A stretch of DNA of 64,000 nucleotides from Megalonaias nervosa (taxonomy: Eukaryota > Mollusca > Bivalvia > Unionida > Unionidae), in the NCBI GenBank assembly GCA_016617855.1, contig JAECUM010096232.1:1-64000 (forward strand), given 5' to 3'. The first letter of the stretch is position 1, and every line of letters starts with the position of its first letter. Positions 8,409 to 18,849 of the stretch are shown in pieces. Position numbers and translations under genes: made by a program. The notes beneath the pieces were generated by a model. The model saw nothing but the letters and a program-made list of their open reading frames with translations, did not search any database and was not told the origin of the DNA.

Positions 8409-9882
8409 CTACGAGCGTATATGCAAATTAACATTAAGTGATTCTCCTCTTAGATCCAAAATGTATCCTGTCTGGTCAGTAAGTCTGAAATTTATTCTTG
8501 ACAATAATGGATTATGTACACGTAGATAAACTGGATTAATTGGCTCAGATACAATTAACTACCCAGGTGGCGCTTGAGGTGTAAATGTATGTAATATATA
8601 TCCTTGTTGGGCCTGGTTAGACTTTGAAAGATCTACTTGATAGCTGTCATCAATTACGTCACATACTAGATTGACCGCGATCGTTGATGTTATATTAACA
8701 ATACCAGGTGAGATATGGCGGCCTCCACCATGTGGATCATTATTATATTTAAGAATGGTTGGTGTAGGTATTAATTTTTTCCATGAATCACATATTCTTT
8801 TAAAGTGTTCATCAATAAGATCATTAACTGATTTCTTTCGCTCCTCAGAGTTAAATCCCGGAATTATAAATGTTGGTAGCTGTTCTTCTGTGATTCCATA
8901 GTATTTAAGAAATACTGTTTTAAATAAACGTTTATAACTTACACGTTGAATAGGACCGTCTTCATTAACTATGTAAGTATTAAGAAATCTATCTGCCGGT
9001 ACGTTTAATGTTTTTCTCTGTCAACGATAGCCTTATTTACATATTCTAAGTCTGATGCAACTTGATTCAAATGTTTTATTGCTTCAATTATTTGATTTTT
9101 TTATGTCATCGTTGTAGGAAGTGCTGATGCTGGAAAATAAATTTCTTAGATCATTAAGTACACGTTCATGTTCAGATTTAATTGGTTTTGATTTTAAGTT
9201 AATTTCTTCAACATTAATTGTTGCTATTCTTGTTGTACCTTTACCCCGAACGAAATCTATAAAATGAGTATACTGTGCATAACCACGATATGCATCTTGA
9301 CTCTCTGTAAATGGATAAGTTTTTCGATATTCTGGAAGTTTTATAAATTTTTCAACATCTATAACGAAATCAGATCGTTGTGGTTCTGGTGGTCCTTGAT
9401 AAACTGGTGGAACATCAGGCCATCCTAATACTGATCTAATCGAACTTTGATAAATATCTACGGAATAATCAGGGGAATTTATTTCAATCACCGCCGATAA
9501 TGTTGGTTCGTAAACAGTAATTGCTATTTTTGATTCCTTTCCTGTAATAGATTTAATTCTGCGTTGGAACTCATCATTAACCTGTTCTATTTGATAACTG
9601 CCGTTGGAATAGCGACTACTTGCCAATCAGGAGTTCCATCAGACTTATTCTTATTGGCGAATACCAGTGAATTATTTGGCTGTAGTCCACCAAATGGTTT
9701 TGATCTAATATTAGGCCAGCTATAATAAACTCGCAATTGTGCTAATGCTATTTCTTTCGCAGGAATTGATGTTGGAAAATTGACACAAAATTCAGGATTG
9801 GTCGAACTAATGAAATCATCGTAGTTTTTGACGGAGTTGTATTAGTGACGATCTGCTGAAGTAGCTCTCTTGAGTCAGTCAT
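8409..9882 (-). pseudogene. Penton-like/minor virion protein, frameshifted
   Basis: The gene reads from ATG 9,882 (overlapping the end of the membrane-protein gene) to a TAG at 8,409-8,411. Frame changes fall near 9,830 (A run), about 9,615, about 9,095 (A run) and about 9,020 (A run), and an in-frame TAG lies at 8,559-8,561. The longest open piece is 9,626-9,084 (180 aa). The C-terminal piece ends with DQTGYILDLRGESLNVNLHI, a closing motif I recall from a protein common in animal Polintons. The N-terminal piece (EIALAQLRVYYSWPNI) also fits that family. A penton or second-capsid role is likely but not proven. Three of the shifts lie at homopolymers, so sequencing error is possible. Confidence 0.6.
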
Positions 9883-10402
9883 TATTATTATTGTTATTAT
9901 TTAATTCCCCTTGGTTATTGTGAGTGACTTTGTCAGCGATTCTGAATGCTTCATCATAGGTCTTCATTATCGTTACAAACTCCTCATCAGATATTTTACC
10001 ATCGCTGAGATACGCAGAAAGATACGAGGATAATTTAGAATAGGCTGTTGTTGCTGTATGTAATTTTATTATATACCCGTGTAATTTAGTATTTGTACAT
10101 GCGGATATCTTCTTAGCTATAATACTAAGAATGCCTGCGATAGTCGTTGAAGTTGAAACGACGATTGTTACAACTGCAGGCGCTGTCATTGTTATTGTTG
10201 ATAATAATAATCCGGCCCCAGCAATAATAGCGGAAACTGAGTAAACAATTATATCAATGACAACCATACGTCTGCGATATTTTTTTACTTTTACTGTATA
10301 ATCGTCGATTATATTTTTTAATTCAGTCTGATATTTACACACTTGATTATATCTGTGACGTTGAACGTCGATGTAGGACTGAGATCCTTGGTTTTGATCC
10401 AT
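9875..10402 (-). CDS. Predicted membrane protein of the virion block
   Basis: An intact 175-residue frame starting in TGTATAATGG. Residues about 1-45 are polar and helical (YNQVCKYQTELKNIIDDY). Two adjacent hydrophobic stretches follow at about 50-70 (IDIIVYSVSAIIAGAGLLL) and 72-95 (MTAPAVVTIVVSTSTTIAGI), consistent with a membrane hairpin. The C-terminal half is helical and ends in an Asn run. It lies between the fibre-like and penton-like genes and overlaps the start of the latter by a few bases. A role in membrane interaction or lysis is possible but nothing specific is shown. Confidence 0.6.
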   Translation of the reverse strand: MDQNQGSQSYIDVQRHRYNQVCKYQTELKNIIDDYTVKVKKYRRRMVVIDIIVYSVSAIIAGAGLLLSTITMTAPAVVTIVVSTSTTIAGILSIIAKKISACTNTKLHGYIIKLHTATTAYSKLSSYLSAYLSDGKISDEEFVTIMKTYDEAFRIADKVTHNNQGELNNNNNNND

Positions 10403-10426
10403 TATACAATGACGTTAAGTAATTAA

Positions 10427-11486
10427 TTAGGGAGTTTCAGCTACGAATTCCAGATACCACCAGTAACGTCTCGGAGGCATTTCCGTTGATATCAGCGTAA
10501 ATATTTCTTTGATGTTCTTGGTTAGCATCACCAGTAGAGCATTATGATATACATTCGGTGATGATGAAGTGGCAGCAGTAATTTCTAAACCACTCATGGA
10601 CAGCCTGTATAAACCAGTTACTTCTGCGGTATGTTCGAGAGTGTTATTTTGTGGTGTCCATGTTGATGATCCTGATGCTACTGTATATACGATATTTTTA
10701 ATTTGTCCATGTGGAATTTTAATCAGATTAGTTTTTTGAACAATATTAGGTATTCCACTGACAATGTCGTTGAGTTTCATGTTAACGTCGGAGAGTTTTA
10801 TGTCAACGGTTGGTTGTTCCCCAAAAAAATCTTTAATGGTTTTGTTTATATTTCGACGAAAATTTAAGAACGTTTCTACATGTCTAGAAAAAGTATTATT
10901 TAGTGTAGTCATTTCGTCATTGATTGTTTTTAGAGGAATTTCCTTATCATCGACGTATTTTTTTGTTGCAGCATCAAAGTCAGATTCTGGTGTTCTAAGA
11001 TTGTTAATACCATTATTATTCATGTTGAGAAATGCACGCATTATACCCCTCGTTGACTAATACGTACTTAGATCCTTGATCGTCGACATATTTCTTTGTT
11101 GCAGTGTCTGTATCTGCGACTGGGTTTCCAAGGTCTATAATTTTATTTTGATTCATGATAATTTTATCCGTTAATGAATCACCAGCTTTCTTAATATAAT
11201 CGCTGACTGACGTACCGGATTCTTGTATTTTACCTTGATCAGTAAAAGTAACTATATTATTAACAACCGCATTAGGAACTCGTATAAGTACATCTGGCAG
11301 TTGTATATTACTAGTTTTTAATCGTCCTCCCTTATCCTGAAAAACAACTACTTCATTTTGATCAACACTGTTTATGTTTAATAAATCGTCAATCTCATTT
11401 CTGAGCTGATCGAGAGTTGCGTATTTAGATAAATTAGCTTGCTGCTGAGTTTTACCACGAGAAGATCTTCCGTAAATATCTACCAT
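10427..11486 (-). pseudogene. Fibre-like protein with ATKKYVDD repeats, split by a frameshift
   Basis: Two overlapping frames, 11,486-11,016 (156 aa) and 11,041-10,427 (204 aa), look like halves of one gene. Both contain the phage tail-fibre-style signature TKKYVDD: once near the end of the first half (DTATKKYVDDQGSKYV) and once near the start of the second (DAATKKYVDDKEIPL). A frame change between about 11,016 and 11,060 separates them. The C-terminal 120 residues of the second half are beta-rich and could be a receptor-binding head. A start exists at each frame (11,486 and 11,041, the latter in GGTATAATGCG), so two separate proteins are the alternative. A related 5' piece recurs at 39.7-39.86 kb. 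Confidence 0.55.
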
Positions 11487-11494
11487 TATATTTA

Positions 11495-11908
11495 CTAATG
11501 TCTGTTTAAATGTGACGTCGTAGTATATTCATGTACAACTTTGTGAGGTGGTTTTGTTGATTTTGATACAGCATCAAGTACGTTAAGTACTTCTCGACCA
11601 CATATTGGTGGATCAGTTAATGTTTGTGTAGGTAACGTTGAATACCATATTGGAGTAGTTTGATCGCCGCTAATATACTTTAAGAATTCTTTTGGTGGAG
11701 CTAGTCCATATGAATCAAAATAAATAATTCCACGTGGATCAATTACATATCCAATCCAGTGTGTGCCAGGACCAGAGTTTTTGTCGAGATTAATAATACC
11801 GGTTTCAATATTGTTTGGTTTTTTTGGTAATTGATCTCTCATGAAAACTCCTCTAAAATTTTTTATTTTTAATATTTTACCAGCATCTAGTAAATCAAAA
11901 TTGGACAT
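11495..11908 (-). CDS. Adenovirus-type cysteine protease (adenain-like)
   Basis: 137 residues from the ATG at 11,908; the frame is open to 11,959 but the upstream part overlaps the preceding gene. The catalytic triad is visible: His in PGTHWIGYVID, Asp/Glu region in IIYFDSYGLAPPKE, and Cys in PPICGREVLNVLDAV. The spacing fits Polinton and adintovirus proteases, which mature virion proteins by cutting at Gly-rich sites. The start lies 8 nt after the stop of the lysine-rich virion gene. It has no TATAATG context of its own, so it may be translated from a shared transcript. A broken, diverged copy lies at 39.86-40.27 kb. The frame is intact. Confidence 0.85.
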   Translation of the reverse strand: MSNFDLLDAGKILKIKNFRGVFMRDQLPKKPNNIETGIINLDKNSGPGTHWIGYVIDPRGIIYFDSYGLAPPKEFLKYISGDQTTPIWYSTLPTQTLTDPPICGREVLNVLDAVSKSTKPPHKVVHEYTTTSHLNRH

Positions 11909-11916
11909 AGGAGATA

Positions 11917-12483
11917 TCAGTAAACTGTCCCTGGTAATCTTAGGCCTTTCCCGTACCATGAATGTGGAGTCCCTGGCAATCTTAGACCGCGACCGTATGC
12001 TGGGCCTGATAATCTTAGACGGCCCGGCTGTGGTACGTTTGGTGCTCTTAGACGTCTTCCGTGTTGTTTTGCCCGTGATCTTTTTTTTTTTTTTGAGCTT
12101 TCTGCGTGTATGATTCCCTGACCCGTTGCTTTCTTTAATGCCATTCCAGCAGCGGTTCCAACAGCGCCTAATGCACCTGCTTTTACAACAGCTGGGGCTG
12201 CAGCGGCTATTAATGCTGGTATAGCTGCAAGAAGTGGAAATATACCACCCGTCTTATCGATGTCTTTAATGGCACCCGCAGAAAGATTAAGTTTTATACC
12301 TTTATTTGATTTTTTGGCTTCATTGAAATGCCTGAGCTGACGTTCTGTAAGAGATAATTTATTTGAGCCAGTCATTTGATCCTTTTTTAGCGATATTTTT
12401 AATCCACGGTCATTTTTTGATGCTGATTGTAGCCTTTTAATCTGACCAGGAGTCAGACTGACACTAACGTGATTATATGACAT
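11917..12483 (-). CDS. Lysine-rich minor virion protein (pVI/pX-like)
   Basis: 188 residues from the ATG at 12,483, which sits in AATATTATAATG. Residues 1-75 contain related segments of the pattern LTPGQIKRLQSA, LTERQLRHFNEA and LSAGAIKDI separated by basic strands. Residues about 83-120 form a hydrophobic Ala/Gly-rich segment (LLAAIPALIAAAAPAVVKAG), typical of the membrane-active or scaffold proteins of Polintons. A KKKKRSRAK nuclear-signal-like cluster follows. The C-terminus repeats an RGLRLPGT-type unit. Functionally it is probably a DNA- or membrane-contacting minor capsid protein cut by the neighbouring protease. The frame is intact. Confidence 0.7.
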   Translation of the reverse strand: MSYNHVSVSLTPGQIKRLQSASKNDRGLKISLKKDQMTGSNKLSLTERQLRHFNEAKKSNKGIKLNLSAGAIKDIDKTGGIFPLLAAIPALIAAAAPAVVKAGALGAVGTAAGMALKKATGQGIIHAESSKKKKRSRAKQHGRRLRAPNVPQPGRLRLSGPAYGRGLRLPGTPHSWYGKGLRLPGTVY

Positions 12484-12506
12484 TATAATATTCATAAACG
12501 ATCTAA

Positions 12507-13871
12507 TTACATGTTTTCTACTGGAGCATCAACAACTCTCATTCGTCTACCAACACCTTCAAGTAACATTGATTTATCGCTGAGTATAATGGCTATTGCT
12601 CTGTAATTAGCAACAACTCCAACATCTCTATCAACATGAGCTCGAAAATGTATATCGACTACAGATTGTCTGGTTAAATCTAAATGTTCGAGCGAAAAGT
12701 AGTAAATCGGATATAATGTTGTAAAATCCAGCTGTGATATTTGTAAACCAGTATCAATATTTTGATCACGACCCATGAACGTCATTAATCGATGATATGC
12801 ACGTGCTACATGATTTTGATCGAAATTCAGTAAAATATCCTCAGATGGTTCTTGATGTCCATTTATCCTCAACGAAACCTCGGAAACACCAAGATTGTCA
12901 AATAGCATAATACTGTGATTTTGACTGTTTACTCGTGCAGCATCTTGAAATGCAATAAATATATGTCGTGGTGCAGAAACACCTTGCTGAGAAGCTATTT
13001 GCCACGTGAATAAACCATTAATATTACTCTGGATAGCATCTGTGGTCATTGTTAACCACGATAACATCGATTTACCGCCGCTGCCCGTGAAAGAGAGTAA
13101 CCGATCTTCTTCAGTTATTGATGGAGTCATTACTGGCATCCATAATGAAAGTTTTGTCAGAATTACTTTACCAGCATCAACACCGGGGGGTCGCCAGATT
13201 GCATCATCGTCGGTTGCTTTTCGTACAAGTTCAACTGTATGCTTAGCTCCGAAAATGACTTTTCTGACATTTCTGCAAAATTCAAAAATATGTGACAATG
13301 GAATGGCACATGAAAATGCTCTTCTTCCACCACGCAACATTGCTCGACGTGATCTAAATCCTAAGTTGAAATCTGCATCTACATTAATAATCATACTTTG
13401 TACATCAGCGTTGGCGTTTCTGGCAAAATTTCTTGGTTGTCCTATTTCATATTGTTGATACTCTGGAGAATTAGAAGTATCTTTTACAAACATCATAGAT
13501 GGACCAGCTGATCTTGAATAATCGTCGCTGTATCTTGCAAGACCGAGTATTGTTGTAGCAACGTCAACGTCCTTCTGAATTGATTCAATATTTTTTCCGT
13601 CAATCATATACGTAGCGCTATCAAATAACGCCGTAATACCATTATTAACAAAACCGACACTAACATTGTCTCCATATGCTGCTGGTACTGCAGGATTAGC
13701 GATATTTAAAATTTCACCTTCTACTTCAATAAAAGCCTCAGCGGGTAAGAAATACCTACTTGTATCCTGAACTTGTAGTTCAATTCGTCCACGCCGATCT
13801 GGAATTCGAGCATCATAAGAATAATATTGATAATCACGCACAGACTCATCTTTGAGTACTGGTGCGTCCAT
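12507..13871 (-). CDS. Probable double jelly-roll major capsid protein
   Basis: An intact 454-residue frame in the middle of the virion block, the position and approximate size expected of a Polinton major capsid protein. The N-terminal third is beta-rich (RGRIELQVQDTSRYFLPAEA) and contains VGFVNNGITALFDSATYMID, a segment type I recall from animal Polinton capsids. The middle (FSCAIPLSHIFEFCRNVRKV) and C-terminal (FRAHVDRDVGVVANYRAI) parts are also strand-rich. It would form the trimeric capsomers of an icosahedral shell. Fold assignment is from family resemblance, not from a search. The next gene upstream starts at 14,365. Confidence 0.65.
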   Translation of the reverse strand: MDAPVLKDESVRDYQYYSYDARIPDRRGRIELQVQDTSRYFLPAEAFIEVEGEILNIANPAVPAAYGDNVSVGFVNNGITALFDSATYMIDGKNIESIQKDVDVATTILGLARYSDDYSRSAGPSMMFVKDTSNSPEYQQYEIGQPRNFARNANADVQSMIINVDADFNLGFRSRRAMLRGGRRAFSCAIPLSHIFEFCRNVRKVIFGAKHTVELVRKATDDDAIWRPPGVDAGKVILTKLSLWMPVMTPSITEEDRLLSFTGSGGKSMLSWLTMTTDAIQSNINGLFTWQIASQQGVSAPRHIFIAFQDAARVNSQNHSIMLFDNLGVSEVSLRINGHQEPSEDILLNFDQNHVARAYHRLMTFMGRDQNIDTGLQISQLDFTTLYPIYYFSLEHLDLTRQSVVDIHFRAHVDRDVGVVANYRAIAIILSDKSMLLEGVGRRMRVVDAPVENM

Positions 13872-13918
13872 GTCGAATGCGGGATCAGATATACGTTTGA
13901 ACGTATTTATTATATTTA

Positions 13919-14365
13919 TTATCGTCTAAAACGAAGACCACTTCCTGCTATCAGACTAGCGGTTATATTGTTTTCTTTTTCTGACATTGGTACACTAGTC
14001 AACTCTGCTAGTTTTTGATTCGCAACTTGATTTATTATTTTACTGACATTTGGAGGCATTACTTCAGTACTAGGTAATTTTACTGGTTGAGGTTTTCGTC
14101 GTATTAATCGTGCTAGTCTATCTTTGATCGCTGAAAACGCTTTACTAGCAACATTACCAACAGCACCAATACCTTTTTCACGAACAACATCAATAGCTTT
14201 CATTCCCAGTTGCTTTGCAATCGGTATTGCTTTTGGGGCTATCCTTCTAAATAGACCCTGAACAACATCACCTAGTCCATCTCCGTAGGTTGTTTTGTAT
14301 ACTGGTAATCGTGAATTTATTACCCTGACCATAGTTGGTCCACGTTGAGTACTATGTACGATCAT
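13919..14365 (-). CDS. Glycine-rich minor virion protein
   Basis: Start set at 14,365 (TATAATAAAATG), which gives 148 residues and avoids a 107-nt overlap with the upstream gene. Residues 25-60 (YGDGLGDVVQGLFRRIAPKA) match a small-protein signature frequent in animal Polintons, followed by an Ala/Ile helix and a basic cluster (IRRKPQP). No enzymatic residues are visible. It lies between the Pro/Gln-rich protein and the capsid gene, which suggests a minor capsid or core role. The alternative start at 14,503 is considered less likely. The frame is intact. Confidence 0.6.
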   Translation of the reverse strand: MIVHSTQRGPTMVRVINSRLPVYKTTYGDGLGDVVQGLFRRIAPKAIPIAKQLGMKAIDVVREKGIGAVGNVASKAFSAIKDRLARLIRRKPQPVKLPSTEVMPPNVSKIINQVANQKLAELTSVPMSEKENNITASLIAGSGLRFRR

Positions 14366-14396
14366 TTTATTATAGTAATTGTATTTAATTACGTAC

Positions 14397-15449
14397 TCAG
14401 TCACTGTAGTAGTCATCGGCAATTTCGTTAATAAGAGACTGATAAACATCAACGTCCATGATACCGCCTGTAAATAACCGTCTGCAAATATCGGCTGCTT
14501 CATTAATTATTTCTGGAGAATTATTACCAGCTCGTTTTCCTCCGATGAGGATTTCTAATCGATCAACATCAGCAAGGACGTTATTAGGACACGGAGTAAC
14601 GAGACCACTTCCATGAGTAGTAAATCCACTTCCACTTACGTTGCCAGAAGAGGTGTCTGACGGCCAATATTCTTCTTCCTCACCTGCTGTTTGGACTGGT
14701 TGTTGTTGTTTTTGTGCTAGTGGTGGTAATATTTGTGGCAATTGTTGTTGTGGTGGTGGTGATACTTGTTGTGGTAGTGGTGGTAGCAGTGGTGATCGTG
14801 ATAATTTAAATCGTGGTTGTTTTTGTGGTTTTGGAGATTGTGGCAATTGTTGTGGTGATGGTAATGTTCGTTTACCTTGTTTAGCTTTTTCTTTTATACG
14901 TTCATATACAGCCTCATCAAATTCATTAAAATCTTTAATATCTTCATTAGATCTAATTTCTGGAATACCAGTATATATGCGATATACATCCTTGATCCAA
15001 TTGGCAGAGCTCAGAGATTTAACATGTTCTGGTTTTACATATTTTTGTCTTTCATAATATCCAAATGCGGCAATATCAAGTAATTGGTCTTTGTCCTTGA
15101 TGGCAGCAATACCTTCAGGTGTAAATTTATCTATTATCTTAATTCTGGTTTTTGGTTGTTGTGGTTGTGGTTGTGGTTGAGCCCCAGGTTGAGCAGCTTG
15201 AATACGACCAGCAATATCAGCATGTAATGTTTCAAGAGCTCGTTGTGTTGCCTCAGTTGCTGTAACAATTTTCTTTGTTGGTTCGACAATCGGTTTAAAT
15301 AATTGTTTTGTATCCTCTTCAAATTCGACTTGAGATTCCTGACGTGATTGTAGTTGTTGCTTAACAGAATCACGAACAGGTAAATATTTTTTAATTGCCT
15401 CTAATCGCTCTCGAGCTAATCTAGCTGAATGTGGTTCTCCAATATTCAT
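14397..15449 (-). CDS. Pro/Gln-rich virion-block protein
   Basis: An intact 350-residue frame, first gene of the virion block, starting in ATTAATAAATG. Residues 1-90 are helical and charged. Residues about 90-105 and 195-260 are Gln/Pro-rich low complexity (PQPQPQQPK, SPPPQQQLPQILPP). The C-terminal 50 residues (LEILIGGKRAGNNSPEIINE) match a tail I recall from uncharacterised Polinton proteins, where a Gly-Asn-rich signature precedes a helical end. A structural or scaffold role is likely. The Gln/Pro repeats explain the long opposite-strand open frames in this region. Confidence 0.6.
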   Translation of the reverse strand: MNIGEPHSARLARERLEAIKKYLPVRDSVKQQLQSRQESQVEFEEDTKQLFKPIVEPTKKIVTATEATQRALETLHADIAGRIQAAQPGAQPQPQPQQPKTRIKIIDKFTPEGIAAIKDKDQLLDIAAFGYYERQKYVKPEHVKSLSSANWIKDVYRIYTGIPEIRSNEDIKDFNEFDEAVYERIKEKAKQGKRTLPSPQQLPQSPKPQKQPRFKLSRSPLLPPLPQQVSPPPQQQLPQILPPLAQKQQQPVQTAGEEEEYWPSDTSSGNVSGSGFTTHGSGLVTPCPNNVLADVDRLEILIGGKRAGNNSPEIINEAADICRRLFTGGIMDVDVYQSLINEIADDYYSD

Positions 15450-15485
15450 TTATTAATAATATTTATACTGGCTGTTTAATTTATA

Positions 15486-15743
15486 GCAGCAGGCAGGGCG
15501 AAAAACAACAAAAATTAATTGACCCGGTAAGTAAACTAAACGCACTATAAAATAAAATACAAAAAGTCAAAAATAAAATAACAAAAATGAGCTAACTAAA
15601 ACGATTTATTATCCGTGGTAATAATAAAGTTAGGAGGTTCGGTTTAGCGTTATTGACATTATTTTTTCAGCCCCTCTAGGAACCGTTAATTTTGTAAAAT
15701 GAGGTCAGGAAACAAGTTGTAGGGTTCGCCCTGCCTGCTGCTC
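15486..15743. repeat. 258-bp segment bounded by a 17-bp inverted repeat
   Basis: AGCAGCAGGCAGGGCGA at 15,486-15,502 is the exact reverse complement of 15,727-15,743. It lies just outside the last virion gene and begins with AG, as Polinton termini often do. It could be a terminal structure of the element or an unrelated small MITE. No clear target duplication is visible beside it. Confidence 0.6.
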
Positions 15744-17764
15744 TTGTATATATTATAAAGGCAATAGCCAAAAATCCGTCGATTTGAATGGGTTTTCTCC
15801 ATTCTCTGCAAGTGTGATTAACAGCTGCATTACCACATCGAGAAAAAGAAGTTCCTAAAATTTACTACAATTTTGTGACAGCCGCACTTCACAAGTTTAT
15901 ATTGTACACACCATGCTTCAAAGTGCCTATTTTGTCAGAATAACGACTGTGTTCGTATGAAAATGAGGACATTCTTATTTTTCTTATCACATTTCATGTG
16001 CGGATTGATACTGTTGGGGTGGAGTAACGCAAAACATCTTGAAACAAAAGGAATTATTGATTGTTTACTTGTTAGGATTTCGTTCTTCAGTTTGTTTATT
16101 ACTACATTCAAAAGTAAGCTTTTGTGTGACCTTTGCAAGCTTGCAGTCTAGCTCGGTATCAGACTCTGTATCCAATTTTCGTTTCTCACTTATTTTTGTT
16201 TTGCAATCAACGCCCGAAAATAATGAATCAATAGAAAACGTATAAAAACATCTTCCTTCCCTTCACCCCGAATTCAAAAAGACTTGTCATATATCTCGTG
16301 CCAAAAGCTTAAATCACGTCCCGGTTGGCTAAATAAGGTCACCTACTTGACTATGGTTTACAATGATGTAAGCATAGTCACATGACCAACTATTTTGTTT
16401 CATATATGGTTCGTAGCCAAAAACATGGTCGCTGCATTGACACCTTAATTTCGTTCCGGAATGCTGTAATCGTAGATGGTTCTATCTGTTTATATAATTG
16501 ATGATATGCTAAAATATATAAATCAAATCACACCCATAAGCCATATTGACTAATACATTATGTGAAAAAAAACTTGTAACTAATAATGTAATAGGCAAAA
16601 ACAATTGCATGTCCATAAAAGATGTGCACAGTGCAAGTAACATGGTGAACCATATATACCTCAATGAGGAGAACTAGATTTTGCAACGAAATTTTTTTCT
16701 TTAAATAAATATTTAAAAGAAACAACACAAAATCATCTATAGAATAGCATGTGCCATTTGACAGTAGCATTGTGTATGAGAGCAAAGAGTAATAATAATA
16801 TGCCAATTAGCATTTTTTTAGTCGTCGAGAAGATCCCTACATTGTTAAAGCATTCAAGGCTAAACTTTTTAACACTGTTAAGGCTCTCAGGCGTTAATAA
16901 CGTATGCTTTTATACTGTACAGTATACCTCATATGCCCTTAGGGTTAACATCGTTAACTGCCACTAGGACTGCTCTTACGCATGTGCATCATTTTCTATC
17001 AAACATCCGGTCAGTGATAAGAACTCTTTTTTTTTATATACGATCAAACGAGTACGTTGCAAACGAAATTAAAACTGTCAGTAAGTTGACATTTGTAAAT
17101 ATGGTTCTAAATACATGAACAAAATGGGCTAGATTGTAACCAATTAGAATTAAAAGTAATATTTTGTTTTTTTGTACATCTGTGTGCTTAATACATCCTA
17201 GCTATGATGTCGTAGCCTTGATTTGTTCACGAGGTAGGAGTACTAATATTAGTACTAAATGCATGCTTGATGAAGTATGCTTTATCGGAGTCATCGCTTT
17301 TGACGCACTTACGAACTTACTTTAACTTTAAAGAAATGCAATGCTTACATAGTGATACATCTCATTTCCTTTGAAAACATTTTTTTTTTTTTTAGGTTTT
17401 TTTTTTTTTTGTTGCAAAGTATGGATAGTAAATGACAATGATATAGTTTCTAGTACTCTTCATCACATGCTTTCCAGGCGACCATTTGTCCGGATGTTCT
17501 TGTTGTACATCACTTTTTTTGACGCACGTCACGTCCGATGCTACCGAAAGAAAGATAGTTATATTCCAGGGCAATTTCAGTAGCACATAGGAAGCACAAG
17601 TTTATTGGAAAAACGAAATAAACATAATTTATCATTGCAATAACCGTTCATATATATTTATTTTAAGTATAGTTTTTTGTACAGATCTTGTCCCAGAAGA
17701 TATAAGAATCTACAAAAATCAAATTGGGTATGAATCATAATGGTATTATAATAAAATTGTTCAC

Positions 17765-17801
<37 letters not shown>

Positions 17802-18840
17802 TAAATTTATCTAAAATGACTCGTCTGTATTTTGAATTTCTTGGCAGTGTGCTTATGGAGAATATGTTATTTATACAGAATATGTCATTGAATGTACTTT
17901 TTTGGTGCTTCAGAACGGTCATGCATCTTTCATAACTTGTTTTTGTTGAAGTGCAAATAATCAGTGACAAAAGATATAATATTAAAGGAGATTTTTAATT
18001 AGAGGATGCAGACTTAATTATGAAATATACCTTACAGGCATTTTTTTTAAATATACACAAATTATATTAACAAAGAACCACCTCAAAAAGAGCCAGTAAA
18101 GACAGCTCCACATCAAACTTTACAAATGCAGCATAGTATTCTAAACAGTGTCAGTGATTTTGTCATCCACTGTGGGTCACATTTTCATAACATGTTCAGT
18201 AGCTGATTTGCTGTCTATTATTCAAGTTGTTATTAAAGATTTTTATGAGTATATTTTATTTCATTTCACAAGTATTGATGACAGAATTTTCAAAGACTTT
18301 TTCTATCTCTATGACTCAATGTTGATTAGTGAAAACATTTTTATGACTTCATTGGGTGAACTTTGAGTTGATGACACTGCGTTAAAATGTATCAGCATCA
18401 GAACAAGGAGCAAGAAACTACTTTAGCCATGGGCTAATAGGCTTAGAGGATAATTGAGGAGTATGTAGCTCTATTTGTCATAGACCAAAAGGTCTTATGA
18501 GATGGTCTGTTCTCCTTTCATCTCTCCTCCAACATACAGTGTATGTCCATCCATTAGCACAAACTTGTCATTGCTGCATGTCCTAAAATGCATGTCAGAT
18601 TGCCATAAAACTTTCTACACATATATCCCATTTTCTAGTTGGTCCAAATGAAAATAGCACTGTTCTGACATCCAATAAGGGCATAACTGTGGCCATATTG
18701 AAAATATTGTTATCACTATCCTGCTGAATGAAAAGTCATGTCACTAAGGAGTTTTCACCAGAAGATATTTAAATGATACCTAGTTTCTCCTAAATTAAAA
18801 TGTAGATTTTACATCCAGTATGGCCACCAAGGCAGCCATC
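15744..18840. other. Host-like intergenic DNA
   Basis: AT-rich sequence with poly-T and poly-A runs (notably a 32-A run near 17,768). The short open frames here have no recognisable motif. I see no gene. Confidence 0.6.
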
Positions 18841-18849
18841 ATTAAAAGT

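Larger units (their letters stand above)
1..15743. mobile_element. Endogenous Polinton/adintovirus-like element (left end outside window)
   Basis: The gene set defines the class: packaging ATPase, retroviral-type integrase, protein-primed family B polymerase, adenovirus-type cysteine protease, capsid-like protein and small lysine-rich virion protein. Replication and integration genes occupy the left 6.6 kb; virion genes form one minus-strand block from 15,449 to 8,409. The window opens inside the ATPase, so the left terminus is missing. The right border is uncertain: the last gene starts at 15,449, and a 17-bp inverted repeat (15,486-15,502 against 15,727-15,743) is the only terminus-like structure seen. 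Several genes carry stops or frameshifts, so this is a defective genomic copy unless assembly errors are responsible. Confidence 0.85.

Noticed and set aside
14641..15083. Plus-strand Cys/Gly-rich open frame
   Set aside because: It is the antisense of Pro/Gln-rich codons of the virion-block protein and has no start context.
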